Shown: positions 16,668-24,400, counted from the stretch's first letter. The stretch is 26,157 nucleotides of DNA from an uncultured Clostridia bacterium (GCA_945927915.1 CAMEMX010000002.1:1-26157), one strand, 5' to 3'. The notes: generated by a model not told the origin, from the sequence alone. Made by a program: numbers and translations.

Positions 16668-16915
16668 AACGATGACGGAGAGTGTCGCGGAGCCGTTTTT
16701 TTCAGAGAATCGGCGGTTGGTGTGAGCCGATAAGAAGCGTCCGCAGACTGTAGCTCCTGAGTTGGAAAGAAGAAAGCGTTTTGCAAGTAGACCTTTCCCG
16801 TGATTGCTGCGTAAAGGCATAATGCTTGTCAGAGCATGAGGGGCACGAAAGTGCAATTTGAGTGGTACCGCGGGATCCTACCCGTCTCAAAGAATATTCT
16901 TTGAGACGGGTTTTT
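16668..16915 (+). promoter_or_regulatory. T-box leader 2 (specifier probably GUA, Val)
   Basis: The T-box core TGAGTGGTACCGCGG is at 16859-16873, followed by a strong terminator. Stem I reads well: base AAC (16668-16670) with GTT (16761-16763), K-turn ATGA against TGA, helix GGAG (16677-16680) with CTCC (16754-16757), the S-turn-like AGTG (16681-16684), upper helix GCGGA (16687-16691) with TCCGC (16740-16744), AG bulge CAGAGAATCGGC and distal loop GGTTGGTGTGAGCC. The codon that sits one purine before the lower helix is GUA (16750-16752, followed by G), which would match a valine tRNA. This was read by hand without folding. Control should extend to the ATPase, ferredoxin, VOR, amidase and aminotransferase genes, since no later promoter or terminator was seen. 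Confidence 0.93.
16881..16915 (+). terminator. T-box 2 attenuator terminator
   Basis: CCCGTCTCAAAGAA (16881-16894) pairs perfectly with TTCTTTGAGACGGG (16897-16910), followed by five T residues. The lower half of the stem is identical to the terminator of leader 1, as expected of duplicated modules. Confidence 0.92.
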
Positions 16916-16954
16916 GCATTTCCGCGTAAAATGCCCGAAAGAGGAGAAACGCCA

Positions 16955-19240
16955 ATGAAATCGACAACCGGACTAAAGCTCACCATTCAGGACATGGCCA
17001 AGCGTATCCGCGATCTGCGCGAGATCGAGGGCTACACCGTCAGTGAAATGGCAAAGAAAACAGGCCTGACGCCGGAGGAATACGCAAGCTGCGAGGCCGG
17101 CGAAAGCGACCTCAGCTTTGCCTTTCTCTACCGCTGCGCACTGGAATTCGGCGTCGATGTCACCGACCTGATCCAGGGCTCCAGTCCGACGCTCTCGACC
17201 TACACGCTCACGCGCAAGGGCGAGGGCCAGCGCATCGAGGAGGCGCACGGCCTGACCTATTACAACATGGCTGCCTCCTACCGCAACCGTATCGCCGAGC
17301 CGCTGTACGTCGTCTCGGCCTACTCCGCCGAGCGTGAGCACAGCGAGATCGAGCTGACCACGCACGAGGGGCAGGAATGCGACCTCGTCGTGCGCGGCAA
17401 GATGAAAATTCAGATCGGCAACCACATTGAGATCCTCTCCGAGGGCGATTCGATCTACTACGATTCCTCCACGCCGCACGGCATGATCGCCGTCGACGGG
17501 CAGGACTGCGTGTTCTACGCCATCGTGCTGAACCCCTCCGGCGAAAGCGAAAAGCCGAAGCAGGAGCATTTCTCCGACGACGTCCGCGCCACGCAGCACG
17601 ACACCAAGGCGCGGCTTTATCAGGATTACATCATCGCCGATGAGGACGAGAAGGGCGCGCTGCGCTCCATCGCGTTCCGGAACACCGAGCGGTTCAACTT
17701 CGCCTACGACATTCTGGACAGGCTCGCGGACGCGCAGCCGAACAAGCTCGCCATGCTCCACCTCTCCGCCGACCGCACGGAGCGCCGCTTCACCTTCCGC
17801 GACATCAAGCAGGCGTCCAACCGCGCCGCGAACTTCTTCCGCTCTCTCGGCATCAAAAAGGGCGACCGCGTGATGCTGGTGCTCAAGCGGCACTACCAGT
17901 TCTGGTTCGCCATGATGGGCCTGAACAAGCTCGGCGCCATCGCCATTCCCGCCACCTGCCAGCTCAAAGCCCATGATTTCGAGTACCGTTTCCGGGCGGC
18001 GGGCGTCTCGGCCATCCTCTGCACCGCCGACGGCGATGTCGCCAGAGAGGTCGAGCAGGGCGCGGTGAACTGCCCGGAGCTGAAAACAAAGATCCTCGTC
18101 GGCGGACAGCGCGAGGGCTGGCACGACTTCGACGCGGAATTTTCCATGTTCTCCAGCCACTTCGACCGCACCGGGGACACCGCCTGCGGCGACGACCTCA
18201 TGCTGATGTTCTTCACCTCCGGCACGACAGGCTATCCCAAGATCGCCGCACACAGCTACAAATACCCGCTCGGTCACTTCATCACCGCAAAATACTGGCA
18301 TCAGGTCGACCCCGACGGCCTGCACCTGACCATCTCGGACACCGGCTGGGCAAAGGCGATGTGGGGCAAGCTCTACGGTCAGTGGCTCTGCGAGGGCGCC
18401 GTCTTCGTCTATGACTTTGACCGCTTTGACGCGGCGGACATCCTGCCGCTGTTTGCAAAATACCAGATCACGACCTTCTGTGCCCCGCCCACGATCTACC
18501 GCATGATGATCAAGCAGGACATCGCAAAATACGACTTTTCCAGCGTCAAGCACGCGACCATCGCCGGAGAAGCCCTCAACCCGGAGGTCTTCCGCCAGTT
18601 TGAAAAGGCCACCGGCCTGCGCGTGATGGAGGGCTTCGGTCAGTCCGAGACGACCCTCGTCATCGGCAACACCGTCGGCATGAAGCACCGCCTCGGCTCG
18701 ATGGGCAAGCCCGTGCCGCTGTATGACGTCGAGCTGCTCAGCCCGGACGGCAAGAGCGTCCCGACCGGCGAGACCGGCGAGATCTGCATCAGCACCAAGG
18801 ACGGTCTGCCCTGCGGCCTGTTCGTCGAATACTACCGCGACGCGGAAAAAACGCGCGAATGCAACCACGACGGCTGGTATCACACAGGCGACCTCGCGTG
18901 GAAGGACGAAGAGGGCTTCTACTGGTACGTCGGTCGCGCCGACGACGTCATCAAGTCCTCCGGCTACCGCATCGGGCCGTTCGAGATCGAGAACGTCATC
19001 ATGGAGCTGCCGTATGTGCTCGAATGCGGCGTATCCTCCGCGCCGGACGAGGTGCGCGGTCAGATCGTCAAGGCGAGTATCGTCCTGACCAAGGGCACGC
19101 AGCCGAGCGAGGCGCTCAAGAAGGAAATTCAGGACTACGTCAAGGCGCACACCGCGCCGTACAAATACCCGCGCATCGTCGTGTTCTGCGACGAGCTGCC
19201 CAAGACGGTCAGCGGGAAGATCCAGAGGAACAAATTATAA
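16955..19240 (+). CDS. HTH(XRE)-cupin-acyl-CoA ligase fusion, copy 2
   Basis: This 761-residue paralog of the preceding gene has the same three-domain order. The HTH (about 10-68) has RIRDLREIEGYTVSEMAKKT. The cupin (about 128-185) has TTHEGQECDLVVRGKMKIQ and STPHGMIAVDG. The ligase has FFTSGTTGYPK (about 419), GFGQSETT (about 560), YHTGDLAWKDEEGFYWY and the final SGKIQRNKL. Differences cluster in the HTH and cupin, in the segment linking cupin to ligase, and in the acid-binding region around 540-600 (FCAPPTIYRMMIKQD against FCAPPTMLRMFIKEN), consistent with a different preferred acid. The ATG at 16955 has GAGGAG at 16941-16946 with 8 bases between. The stop overlaps the next start as TAATG, so this ligase is coupled to the VOR operon. 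Confidence 0.87.
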   Translation: MKSTTGLKLTIQDMAKRIRDLREIEGYTVSEMAKKTGLTPEEYASCEAGESDLSFAFLYRCALEFGVDVTDLIQGSSPTLSTYTLTRKGEGQRIEEAHGLTYYNMAASYRNRIAEPLYVVSAYSAEREHSEIELTTHEGQECDLVVRGKMKIQIGNHIEILSEGDSIYYDSSTPHGMIAVDGQDCVFYAIVLNPSGESEKPKQEHFSDDVRATQHDTKARLYQDYIIADEDEKGALRSIAFRNTERFNFAYDILDRLADAQPNKLAMLHLSADRTERRFTFRDIKQASNRAANFFRSLGIKKGDRVMLVLKRHYQFWFAMMGLNKLGAIAIPATCQLKAHDFEYRFRAAGVSAILCTADGDVAREVEQGAVNCPELKTKILVGGQREGWHDFDAEFSMFSSHFDRTGDTACGDDLMLMFFTSGTTGYPKIAAHSYKYPLGHFITAKYWHQVDPDGLHLTISDTGWAKAMWGKLYGQWLCEGAVFVYDFDRFDAADILPLFAKYQITTFCAPPTIYRMMIKQDIAKYDFSSVKHATIAGEALNPEVFRQFEKATGLRVMEGFGQSETTLVIGNTVGMKHRLGSMGKPVPLYDVELLSPDGKSVPTGETGEICISTKDGLPCGLFVEYYRDAEKTRECNHDGWYHTGDLAWKDEEGFYWYVGRADDVIKSSGYRIGPFEIENVIMELPYVLECGVSSAPDEVRGQIVKASIVLTKGTQPSEALKKEIQDYVKAHTAPYKYPRIVVFCDELPKTVSGKIQRNKL

Positions 19241-19917
19241 TGAATGACAGCTTAACCCACCGCCGCGTCACGCTGTTCGCGGGGCACTACGGCAGCGGAA
19301 AAACCAACATCGCGGTCAACTGGGCGCTCGCCCTGCGCAAAACGGGCGCGCCCGTGACCATCGTCGATCTCGACATCGTCAATCCGTATTTTCGCACCAA
19401 GGACAGCAAGCAAGAGCTGGACACAGCCGGCGTGGAGCTGATCTCCTCGCCCTACGCCAACTCCAACGTCGACTTCCCCGCCCTGCCGCAGGAGATCTAC
19501 GGCGCGGTCGAGCGGCGCGACCGTCTGGCGGTTCTGGACATCGGCGGCGACGACCGCGGCGCCCTCGCCCTCGGCCGTTACGCGCCCTACATTTTAGAGG
19601 AAAACGACTTCGAGATGCTGTTCGTCGCCAACTGCTTCCGTCCGCTCACGCGCACACCGCAGGAGGCTTTCGAGGTTCTGCGCGAGATTGAAGCGGCAGG
19701 CGGCATCCCGTTTACCGGCATCGTCAACAACTCCAACCTCGGAAACGACACGACAGCCGACGACATCCTCGCCGCGCAGGACTACGCTGCCGCGCTCTGT
19801 GCGCTCAGCGGACTTCCCCTGCGGCTGAGCACCGTCAAGGAAACACTCATACCGCAGCTTACAGGGCGCGTTCCGAGCCTGTTCCCGCTGCGGCTGCAAG
19901 CGAAATACTACGAATAA
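19240..19917 (+). CDS. P-loop ATPase of the MinD/ParA-like (SIMIBI) type in the VOR operon
   Basis: This 225-residue protein has Walker A GHYGSGKT at 15-22, DLDIVNPYF at 43-51 in the position of the second Asp-rich motif, and LDIGGDDRG near 100-108 as the switch-II/Walker B segment. These are features of deviant MinD/ParA/NifH-related NTPases, but the specific role is not recognised. The first Lys of the true deviant Walker motif (KGG) is absent. The start ATG shares one base with the ligase stop. Its position directly before a ferredoxin and an iron-sulfur oxidoreductase suggests a maturation or activation partner, perhaps for cluster loading, but that is inference from context only. Confidence 0.75.
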   Translation: MNDSLTHRRVTLFAGHYGSGKTNIAVNWALALRKTGAPVTIVDLDIVNPYFRTKDSKQELDTAGVELISSPYANSNVDFPALPQEIYGAVERRDRLAVLDIGGDDRGALALGRYAPYILEENDFEMLFVANCFRPLTRTPQEAFEVLREIEAAGGIPFTGIVNNSNLGNDTTADDILAAQDYAAALCALSGLPLRLSTVKETLIPQLTGRVPSLFPLRLQAKYYE

Positions 19918-19929
19918 AGGAGCGTTGTT

Positions 19930-20136
19930 ATGGCAAAGATCACCTTCTCCACCGACCTTTGCAAGGGCTGCGGCCTGTGCGTCGCCGCCTGTCCCAAGGG
20001 TCTGATCGTTCTTGCGAAGGGCAAGCTCAACAAAAAGGGACACGCCCCCGCCGAGATCACCGACCAAGCGGCCTGCATCGGCTGCGCGTTCTGCGCAACG
20101 ATGTGTCCCGATTGCGTCATCACCGTAGAAAAATAG
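19930..20136 (+). CDS. vorD: 2x[4Fe-4S] ferredoxin-like delta subunit of the 2-oxoacid oxidoreductase
   Basis: This 68-residue protein has two complete CxxCxxCxxxC motifs, CKGCGLCVAACP (11-22) and CIGCAFCATMCP (49-60), typical of the bacterial two-cluster ferredoxin fold. In VOR and KOR complexes this delta subunit takes electrons from the TPP site and passes them to free ferredoxin. The ATG follows AAAGGAG closely and lies 12 bases after the ATPase gene and 16 before vorB. The order delta-alpha-beta-gamma is standard for both VOR and KOR, so the symbol depends on the alpha subunit call. Confidence 0.85.
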   Translation: MAKITFSTDLCKGCGLCVAACPKGLIVLAKGKLNKKGHAPAEITDQAACIGCAFCATMCPDCVITVEK

Positions 20137-20152
20137 AAAGGACGGGAACGCT

Positions 20153-21214
20153 ATGGCAGATAAGGTACTTATGAAAGGCAACGAAGCCCTGGCCGAAGCC
20201 GCGATCCAGGCAGGCTGCCGCCACTACTTCGGCTACCCGATCACACCGCAGACGGAGGTCGCGGCATACATGGCGAAGCGGATGCCGAAGATCGGCGGCT
20301 GCTTCCTGCAGGCCGAAAGCGAGATCGCCGCGATCAACATGGTCTACGGCGTCGCCTCGGCGGGCAAGCGCGTGATGACCTCCTCCTCCAGTCCCGGAAT
20401 CTCCCTGAAGGAGGAAGGCATTTCCTACCTTGCGGGCGCGGACCTGCCCGCATTTATCGTCAACGTCCAGCGCGGCGGCCCCGGCCTCGGCGGCATTCAG
20501 CCGTCGCAGTCGGACTATTTCCAGTCCACGCGCGGCGGCGGTCACGGCGATTATCACATCATCGTCCTCGCGCCGTCGTCCGTGCAGGAGATGGCCGACC
20601 TCACGGTCAAGGGCTTTGACCTCGCGGACGAATACCGTATGCCCGCCATGGTGCTGGCTGACGGCACGATGGGCCAGATGATGGAGCCTGTCACCATGGG
20701 CAGCTACCAGCCCAAAACCGTTGAAAAACCGTGGGCGGTCACGGGCACGAGAATGCAGCGTCCGCACAACATTGTCAACTCGCTCTACCTCAACCCTGAG
20801 GAGCTGGAACGCACGAATTTTGAGCGATACGCCCGCTATGCCGTCATCGAGCAGAAGGAGGCCATGTACGAAGCCTTCCTGATGGACGACGCGGACATCT
20901 GCGTGACCGCGTTCGGCATCGCGTCGAGAGTGTCGCGCAACGCCGTCCTCGCCGCAAGAGCCGAGGGCATCAAGGTCGGTATGCTCCGTCCCATCACGCT
21001 CTGGCCGTTCCCCAAGGCGCCGTTTGCCGAGGCCGCCGACCGCGTCAGCGCGTTCATCTCCGTCGAGCTGTCGATGGGCCAGATGATCGAGGACGTCGAG
21101 CTTGCCACGCGCTGCAAGCGTCCGGTCTACCTGTGCAACCGCACGGGCGGCATGATCCCCTCGCCGGAGCAGGTGCTCGCAAAAATCAAAGAGATTGCGG
21201 GAGGTTTGAAATGA
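20153..21214 (+). CDS. vorB: 2-oxoacid:ferredoxin oxidoreductase alpha subunit, VorB type
   Basis: This 353-residue protein is the pyrimidine-binding plus transketolase C-terminal subunit of a 2-oxoisovalerate (branched-chain 2-oxoacid) oxidoreductase. Recognisable segments are KVLMKGNEALAEAAIQAGC, YFGYPITPQTEVA (25-37), SSSSPGISLKEEGISYLAGA (near 80-99), NVQRGGPGLGGIQPSQSDYF and GHGDYHIIVLAPSSVQEM. The reaction links a 2-oxoacid, CoA and ferredoxin with acyl-CoA, CO2 and reduced ferredoxin, and it is reversible. VorB identity is by recall of family sequences; a 2-oxoglutarate enzyme (KorA) is the main alternative, but the neighbouring branched-chain aminotransferase favours VOR. The stop overlaps the vorA start (ATGA). 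Confidence 0.87.
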   Translation: MADKVLMKGNEALAEAAIQAGCRHYFGYPITPQTEVAAYMAKRMPKIGGCFLQAESEIAAINMVYGVASAGKRVMTSSSSPGISLKEEGISYLAGADLPAFIVNVQRGGPGLGGIQPSQSDYFQSTRGGGHGDYHIIVLAPSSVQEMADLTVKGFDLADEYRMPAMVLADGTMGQMMEPVTMGSYQPKTVEKPWAVTGTRMQRPHNIVNSLYLNPEELERTNFERYARYAVIEQKEAMYEAFLMDDADICVTAFGIASRVSRNAVLAARAEGIKVGMLRPITLWPFPKAPFAEAADRVSAFISVELSMGQMIEDVELATRCKRPVYLCNRTGGMIPSPEQVLAKIKEIAGGLK

Positions 21215-21963
21215 AAACTGTCTTTCAGAAGCCGAAAGCCCTGACGGATGCGCCGCTGCACTACTGCCCCGGCTGCACCCACGGCATCATTCACCGCCTC
21301 GTCGCCGAGGCGATCGACGCGCTCGGCATTGAGGGCAATACCGTCGGCGTCGCACCCGTCGGCTGCGCGGTCATGGCTTACGATTATTTCTCCTGCGACA
21401 TGGTCGAAGCCGCCCACGGCAGAGCGCCCGCCGTTGCCACCGGCTTGAAGCGCGCCATGCCGGAAAACATCATCTTCACCTATCAGGGCGACGGCGACCT
21501 TGCCTCCATCGGCATGGCGGAGACCGTCCACGCCGCCACCCGCAATGAGAATATCACCGTCATTTTCGTCAACAACGCCATTTACGGCATGACGGGCGGT
21601 CAGATGGCGCCGACCTCCCTGCCCGGTCAGGTCACGCAGACCTCGCCCTACGGCAGAGACGTCAAGCACTGCGGCTACCCCGTGAAGGTCTGCGAGATGC
21701 TTGCACAGCTCGAAGGCCCGGAATATCTGGCGCGTGTTGCGGTCAACAACGTCAAAAACGTCCTGAGCGCAAAGAAAGCCATCCAAAAGGCGTTTGAAAA
21801 CCAGATCGCGGGCAAGGGATTCTCCCTCGTCGAGGTGATCTCGGCCTGCCCGACCAACTGGGGCATGACCCCGCAGAAGGCGCTGGAGTGGATCGACGAG
21901 AAGATGATCCCCTACTATCCCCTCGGCGTCTACAAGGACAGAAGTAAGGAGGCGGGCGTATGA
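21211..21963 (+). CDS. vorA: 2-oxoacid:ferredoxin oxidoreductase beta subunit, TPP-binding
   Basis: This 250-residue TPP-binding subunit carries YCPGCTHGIIHRL (about 18-30) and the TPP/Mg motif GDGDLASIGMAE (about 93-104), followed by NNAIYGMTGGQMAPTS, which is near-universal in KorB/VorA proteins. The frame is open further upstream, but ATG 21211 is chosen because it follows GGGAGG (21199-21204), overlaps the vorB stop by 4 bases and begins where homology begins. It binds thiamine diphosphate at the interface with the alpha subunit. The short 3' end overlaps the gamma-subunit start by 4 bases, giving a tightly coupled complex operon. Confidence 0.9.
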   Translation: MKTVFQKPKALTDAPLHYCPGCTHGIIHRLVAEAIDALGIEGNTVGVAPVGCAVMAYDYFSCDMVEAAHGRAPAVATGLKRAMPENIIFTYQGDGDLASIGMAETVHAATRNENITVIFVNNAIYGMTGGQMAPTSLPGQVTQTSPYGRDVKHCGYPVKVCEMLAQLEGPEYLARVAVNNVKNVLSAKKAIQKAFENQIAGKGFSLVEVISACPTNWGMTPQKALEWIDEKMIPYYPLGVYKDRSKEAGV

Positions 21964-22499
21964 GCGCAGTACAGATCGTGATCGCGGGCTTCGGCGGACA
22001 GGGCATCCTGTTCGCGGGCAAATTTCTCGCCTACAAGGGTCTGCTGGAGGAGCAGAACGTGAGCTGGCTCCCCTCCTACGGCCCGGAGATGCGCGGCGGC
22101 ACGGCGAATTGCAGCGTCATCCTCAGCGACAGCGCCATCGGCTCGCCCATCGTCACGCACCCGGACGTGCTGATGGTGATGAACCTGCCCTCGCTGGACA
22201 AATTTGAGGACGCGGTCGTTCCCGGCGGCAAGATCTTCGTCGACTCCACGCTGATCGAGCGCAAGGTCAAGCGTACCGACGTCGAGGTGCATTACGTCCC
22301 CGCCACGCAGATGGCAACGGACGCCGGCATCCCAACACTGGCCAATATGCTGCTCACGGGCAAGCTGATGAAGGAGGTCCCCGCCCTGTGCGGCGGCGAC
22401 TGGGAGGCGGCGCTGAAAAAGGTCGTTTCCGCACGCCATCAGGAGCTGCTGGCCTACAATCTCAAGGCGCTGCAGACGGGCGCCGCGTTCGAGGGCTGA
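21960..22499 (+). CDS. vorC: 2-oxoacid:ferredoxin oxidoreductase gamma subunit
   Basis: This 179-residue protein is typical of the gamma (POR_N-type) subunit: IVIAGFGGQGILFAGKFLA at about 6-24, then YGPEMRGGTANCSVILSD at about 40-57, both strongly conserved in the family. This subunit completes the oxidoreductase and contacts CoA in related enzymes. It overlaps vorA by 4 bases and is followed by the amidase gene after 3 bases. With delta, alpha and beta it forms a full four-subunit enzyme. Gamma subunits of VOR and KOR are hard to tell apart, so the substrate assignment rests on vorB and on context. Confidence 0.88.
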   Translation: MSAVQIVIAGFGGQGILFAGKFLAYKGLLEEQNVSWLPSYGPEMRGGTANCSVILSDSAIGSPIVTHPDVLMVMNLPSLDKFEDAVVPGGKIFVDSTLIERKVKRTDVEVHYVPATQMATDAGIPTLANMLLTGKLMKEVPALCGGDWEAALKKVVSARHQELLAYNLKALQTGAAFEG

Positions 22500-22502
22500 G
22501 CC

Positions 22503-23291
22503 ATGCGCGTGAGCTGTATCCAGATGGACATGGTCTTCGCCGCACCGCAGGAGAATTTTGCCCGCGCCGAAGCGCTCGTGCGTCAGGCAGTGCTGAATGA
22601 GAAGCCCGACACCGTCGTGCTGCCCGAGACGTGGAACACGGGCTTTTTCCCGCGGGAAAGCCTCGCGCAGTACGCCGACGAAGACGGAGTGCATACGAAA
22701 GCCCTGTTTTCCGCGCTGGCAAAGGAGCTGAACGTCAACATCGTCGCCGGCAGCGTGGCAAACCGGAAGCGCGGCGGCATCTATAACACCGCCTATGTTT
22801 TCGACCGCACGGGCGCGTGCGTCGCGGAATACGACAAGACCCACCTGTTTTCCCCGATGGAGGAGGACAAGTTCTTCCAAAAGGGCGACCATCTGTGCCG
22901 CTTTACCCTCGACGGCGCGCAATGCGGCATCCTCATCTGCTACGACATCCGTTTCCCGGAGCTGACGCGGACGCTCACGGTCGAAGGGCTGGACATTTTG
23001 TTCCTCGTCTCCCAGTGGCCGAGGGTGCGTCTGCCGCACCTGCAGCTCCTGACGGCCGCCCGCGCGGTGGAGAATCAGATGTTCACCGTCTGCTGCAACT
23101 CCTGCGGCACGGCGGGCGAGACGGTCTACGGCGGCGGCTCCCAGCTCGTCGACCCGTGGGGCACAATCCTCGCCCGCGCTGAGGGCGCGCAGCAGCTTCT
23201 CACCGCTGACCTCGACCTCGGCATTTTGGACGGCATCCGCAATTCCATCCATGTTTTCCGGGACAGACGCCCCGAATTATACCGATACTAA
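22503..23291 (+). CDS. Nitrilase-superfamily amidase (omega-amidase / YafV-like)
   Basis: This 262-residue carbon-nitrogen hydrolase has the full Glu-Lys-Cys triad: E42 in LPETW, K112 in YDKTHLF and C146 in ICYDIRFPEL. The pattern resembles omega-amidases and YafV-type enzymes, which turn 2-oxoglutaramate or 2-oxosuccinamate into the oxoacid and ammonia after glutamine-linked transamination. In this operon it could pull a transaminase reaction forward, or release a carboxylic acid from an amide to feed the ligases; both are inference. The ATG lies 3 bases after vorC, and GAGGG at its end can serve as ribosome site. A biotinidase or N-carbamoyl hydrolase role cannot be excluded. Confidence 0.82.
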   Translation: MRVSCIQMDMVFAAPQENFARAEALVRQAVLNEKPDTVVLPETWNTGFFPRESLAQYADEDGVHTKALFSALAKELNVNIVAGSVANRKRGGIYNTAYVFDRTGACVAEYDKTHLFSPMEEDKFFQKGDHLCRFTLDGAQCGILICYDIRFPELTRTLTVEGLDILFLVSQWPRVRLPHLQLLTAARAVENQMFTVCCNSCGTAGETVYGGGSQLVDPWGTILARAEGAQQLLTADLDLGILDGIRNSIHVFRDRRPELYRY

Positions 23292-23311
23292 ACAGAAAAG
23301 AGGCTTTTTCT

Positions 23312-24391
23312 ATGAACTATACCTTCCCCGTGACCCGCACGACCCACCCGAAGCAGAAGCCCGATCCCGATCACCTGCACTTCGGGCAGGATTTCTCCGA
23401 CCATATGTTCATCATGGACTACGACGAGGGGCAGGGCTGGCATGACGGACGTGTCATCCCCTATGCACCGCTCGCCATCGACCCTGCCTCCTGCGTGCTG
23501 CACTACGCGCAGATGATCTTCGAGGGCATGAAGGCCTACAAGACGCCCGAGGGCAACATCCGCCTCTTCCGCCCGTATGAGAACGCCGCGCGCATCAACC
23601 GCTCCGGCGCGCGTATGTGCATTCCGCCCATCGACGAGGATCTGTTCGTCGCCGCGATCAAGGCGGTCGTCATGGCGGACGTGGACTGGGTTCCCGACCG
23701 TCCCGGCACGGCGCTGTATATCCGCCCGTTCATCATCGCGGACGAGGTCTCCTTCAGCGTCATGCCCTCGAAGCACTATCATTTCATCGTCATTCTCTGC
23801 CCCTCCGGCCCGTACTACGCAGGCGCGGACGGCAAGCTCGGCACGACGAAGATCTATGTCGAGGACGAATACATCCGCGCCGCGCACGGCGGCACGGGCT
23901 TTACCAAGTGCGGCGGCAACTACGCCGGCGGCATGAAGGCCTCCGAGAAGGCCGCCGCCGCCAACTGCCGCGACGTGCTGTGGCTGGACGCCGCCGAGCA
24001 TAAGTACGTCGAGGAGATCGGCACCTCCAACGCGTTCTTCCAGATCGGTGACGAGATCATCACCGCACCGCTTGCGGGCACCATCCTGCCCGGCATCACG
24101 CGCAACTCCGTCATCACCCTGCTGAAGGACTGGGGCTACAAGGTCACGGAGCGCAAGCTCGCCATCGACGAGGTCTATGCCGCCGCCGAGGCCGGCACGC
24201 TGGGCGAGATCTTCGCCACCGGTACCGCCGCCGTCATCTCCCCCATCGGCCTTCTGAGCTATAAGGGCAAGGAGATCATCATCAACAACAACGAGGTCGG
24301 CGCTTTGGAGCAGCGGCTCTACGACACCATCTACGGCATCCAGACCGGCACCGCCGACGACCCCCACGGCTGGGGCATGACCATCGGCTAA
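23312..24391 (+). CDS. ilvE: Branched-chain amino acid aminotransferase (class IV, long form)
   Basis: This PLP enzyme interconverts valine, leucine or isoleucine plus 2-oxoglutarate with the 2-oxoacids and glutamate. The 359-residue length and sequence match the long BCAT group: HYAQMIFEGMKAY (64-76), LFRPYENAARINRSGARM, YIRPFI (136-141), GGNYAGGMKAS with the PLP lysine at K209, EIGTSNAFF (near 235) and FATGTAAVISPIG (near 305). The ATG at 23312 follows AAAAGAGG. It is the last gene of the VOR operon, 20 bases after the amidase, and ends just before a strong terminator. Its presence is the best evidence that VOR here handles branched-chain oxoacids. Confidence 0.94.
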   Translation: MNYTFPVTRTTHPKQKPDPDHLHFGQDFSDHMFIMDYDEGQGWHDGRVIPYAPLAIDPASCVLHYAQMIFEGMKAYKTPEGNIRLFRPYENAARINRSGARMCIPPIDEDLFVAAIKAVVMADVDWVPDRPGTALYIRPFIIADEVSFSVMPSKHYHFIVILCPSGPYYAGADGKLGTTKIYVEDEYIRAAHGGTGFTKCGGNYAGGMKASEKAAAANCRDVLWLDAAEHKYVEEIGTSNAFFQIGDEIITAPLAGTILPGITRNSVITLLKDWGYKVTERKLAIDEVYAAAEAGTLGEIFATGTAAVISPIGLLSYKGKEIIINNNEVGALEQRLYDTIYGIQTGTADDPHGWGMTIG

Positions 24392-24400
24392 TATCACTTC

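Larger units (their letters stand above)
13986..19240 (+). repeat. Tandem duplication of a promoter/T-box/ligase module
   Basis: Two units, 13986-16600 and 16620-19240, carry the same parts in the same order: TTGACA-17-TATCAT, T-box leader and HTH-cupin-ligase gene. The sequence from ATGAGGGGCACG to the CGCGGG of the T-box is identical for 39 bases (14217-14255 and 16836-16874). A 92-base stretch in the ligase 3' part (16301-16392 and 18941-19032) is also identical. Stem I and the N-terminal coding halves have diverged much more. Confidence 0.85.

Noticed and set aside
16754..16756. CUC (Leu) as the specifier of T-box 2
   Set aside because: These bases are needed for the CTCC-GGAG lower helix of stem I; GUA just upstream is in the unpaired position.
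16862..16954. Upstream in-frame extension of ligase copy 2
   Set aside because: It would translate the T-box core and the attenuator terminator; ATG 16955 has GAGGAG upstream and matches the start of copy 1.
14192..19150. Long antisense frames of 772 and 725 codons opposite the two ligase genes
   Set aside because: They are similar to each other only because the sense genes are paralogs; the first would also run through the T-box terminator of the sense strand.
20153..22499. Indolepyruvate or 2-oxoglutarate:ferredoxin oxidoreductase instead of VOR
   Set aside because: Indolepyruvate enzymes have a two-subunit IorA/IorB layout. A 2-oxoglutarate enzyme remains possible, but the VorB-like alpha subunit and adjacent branched-chain aminotransferase favour VOR.
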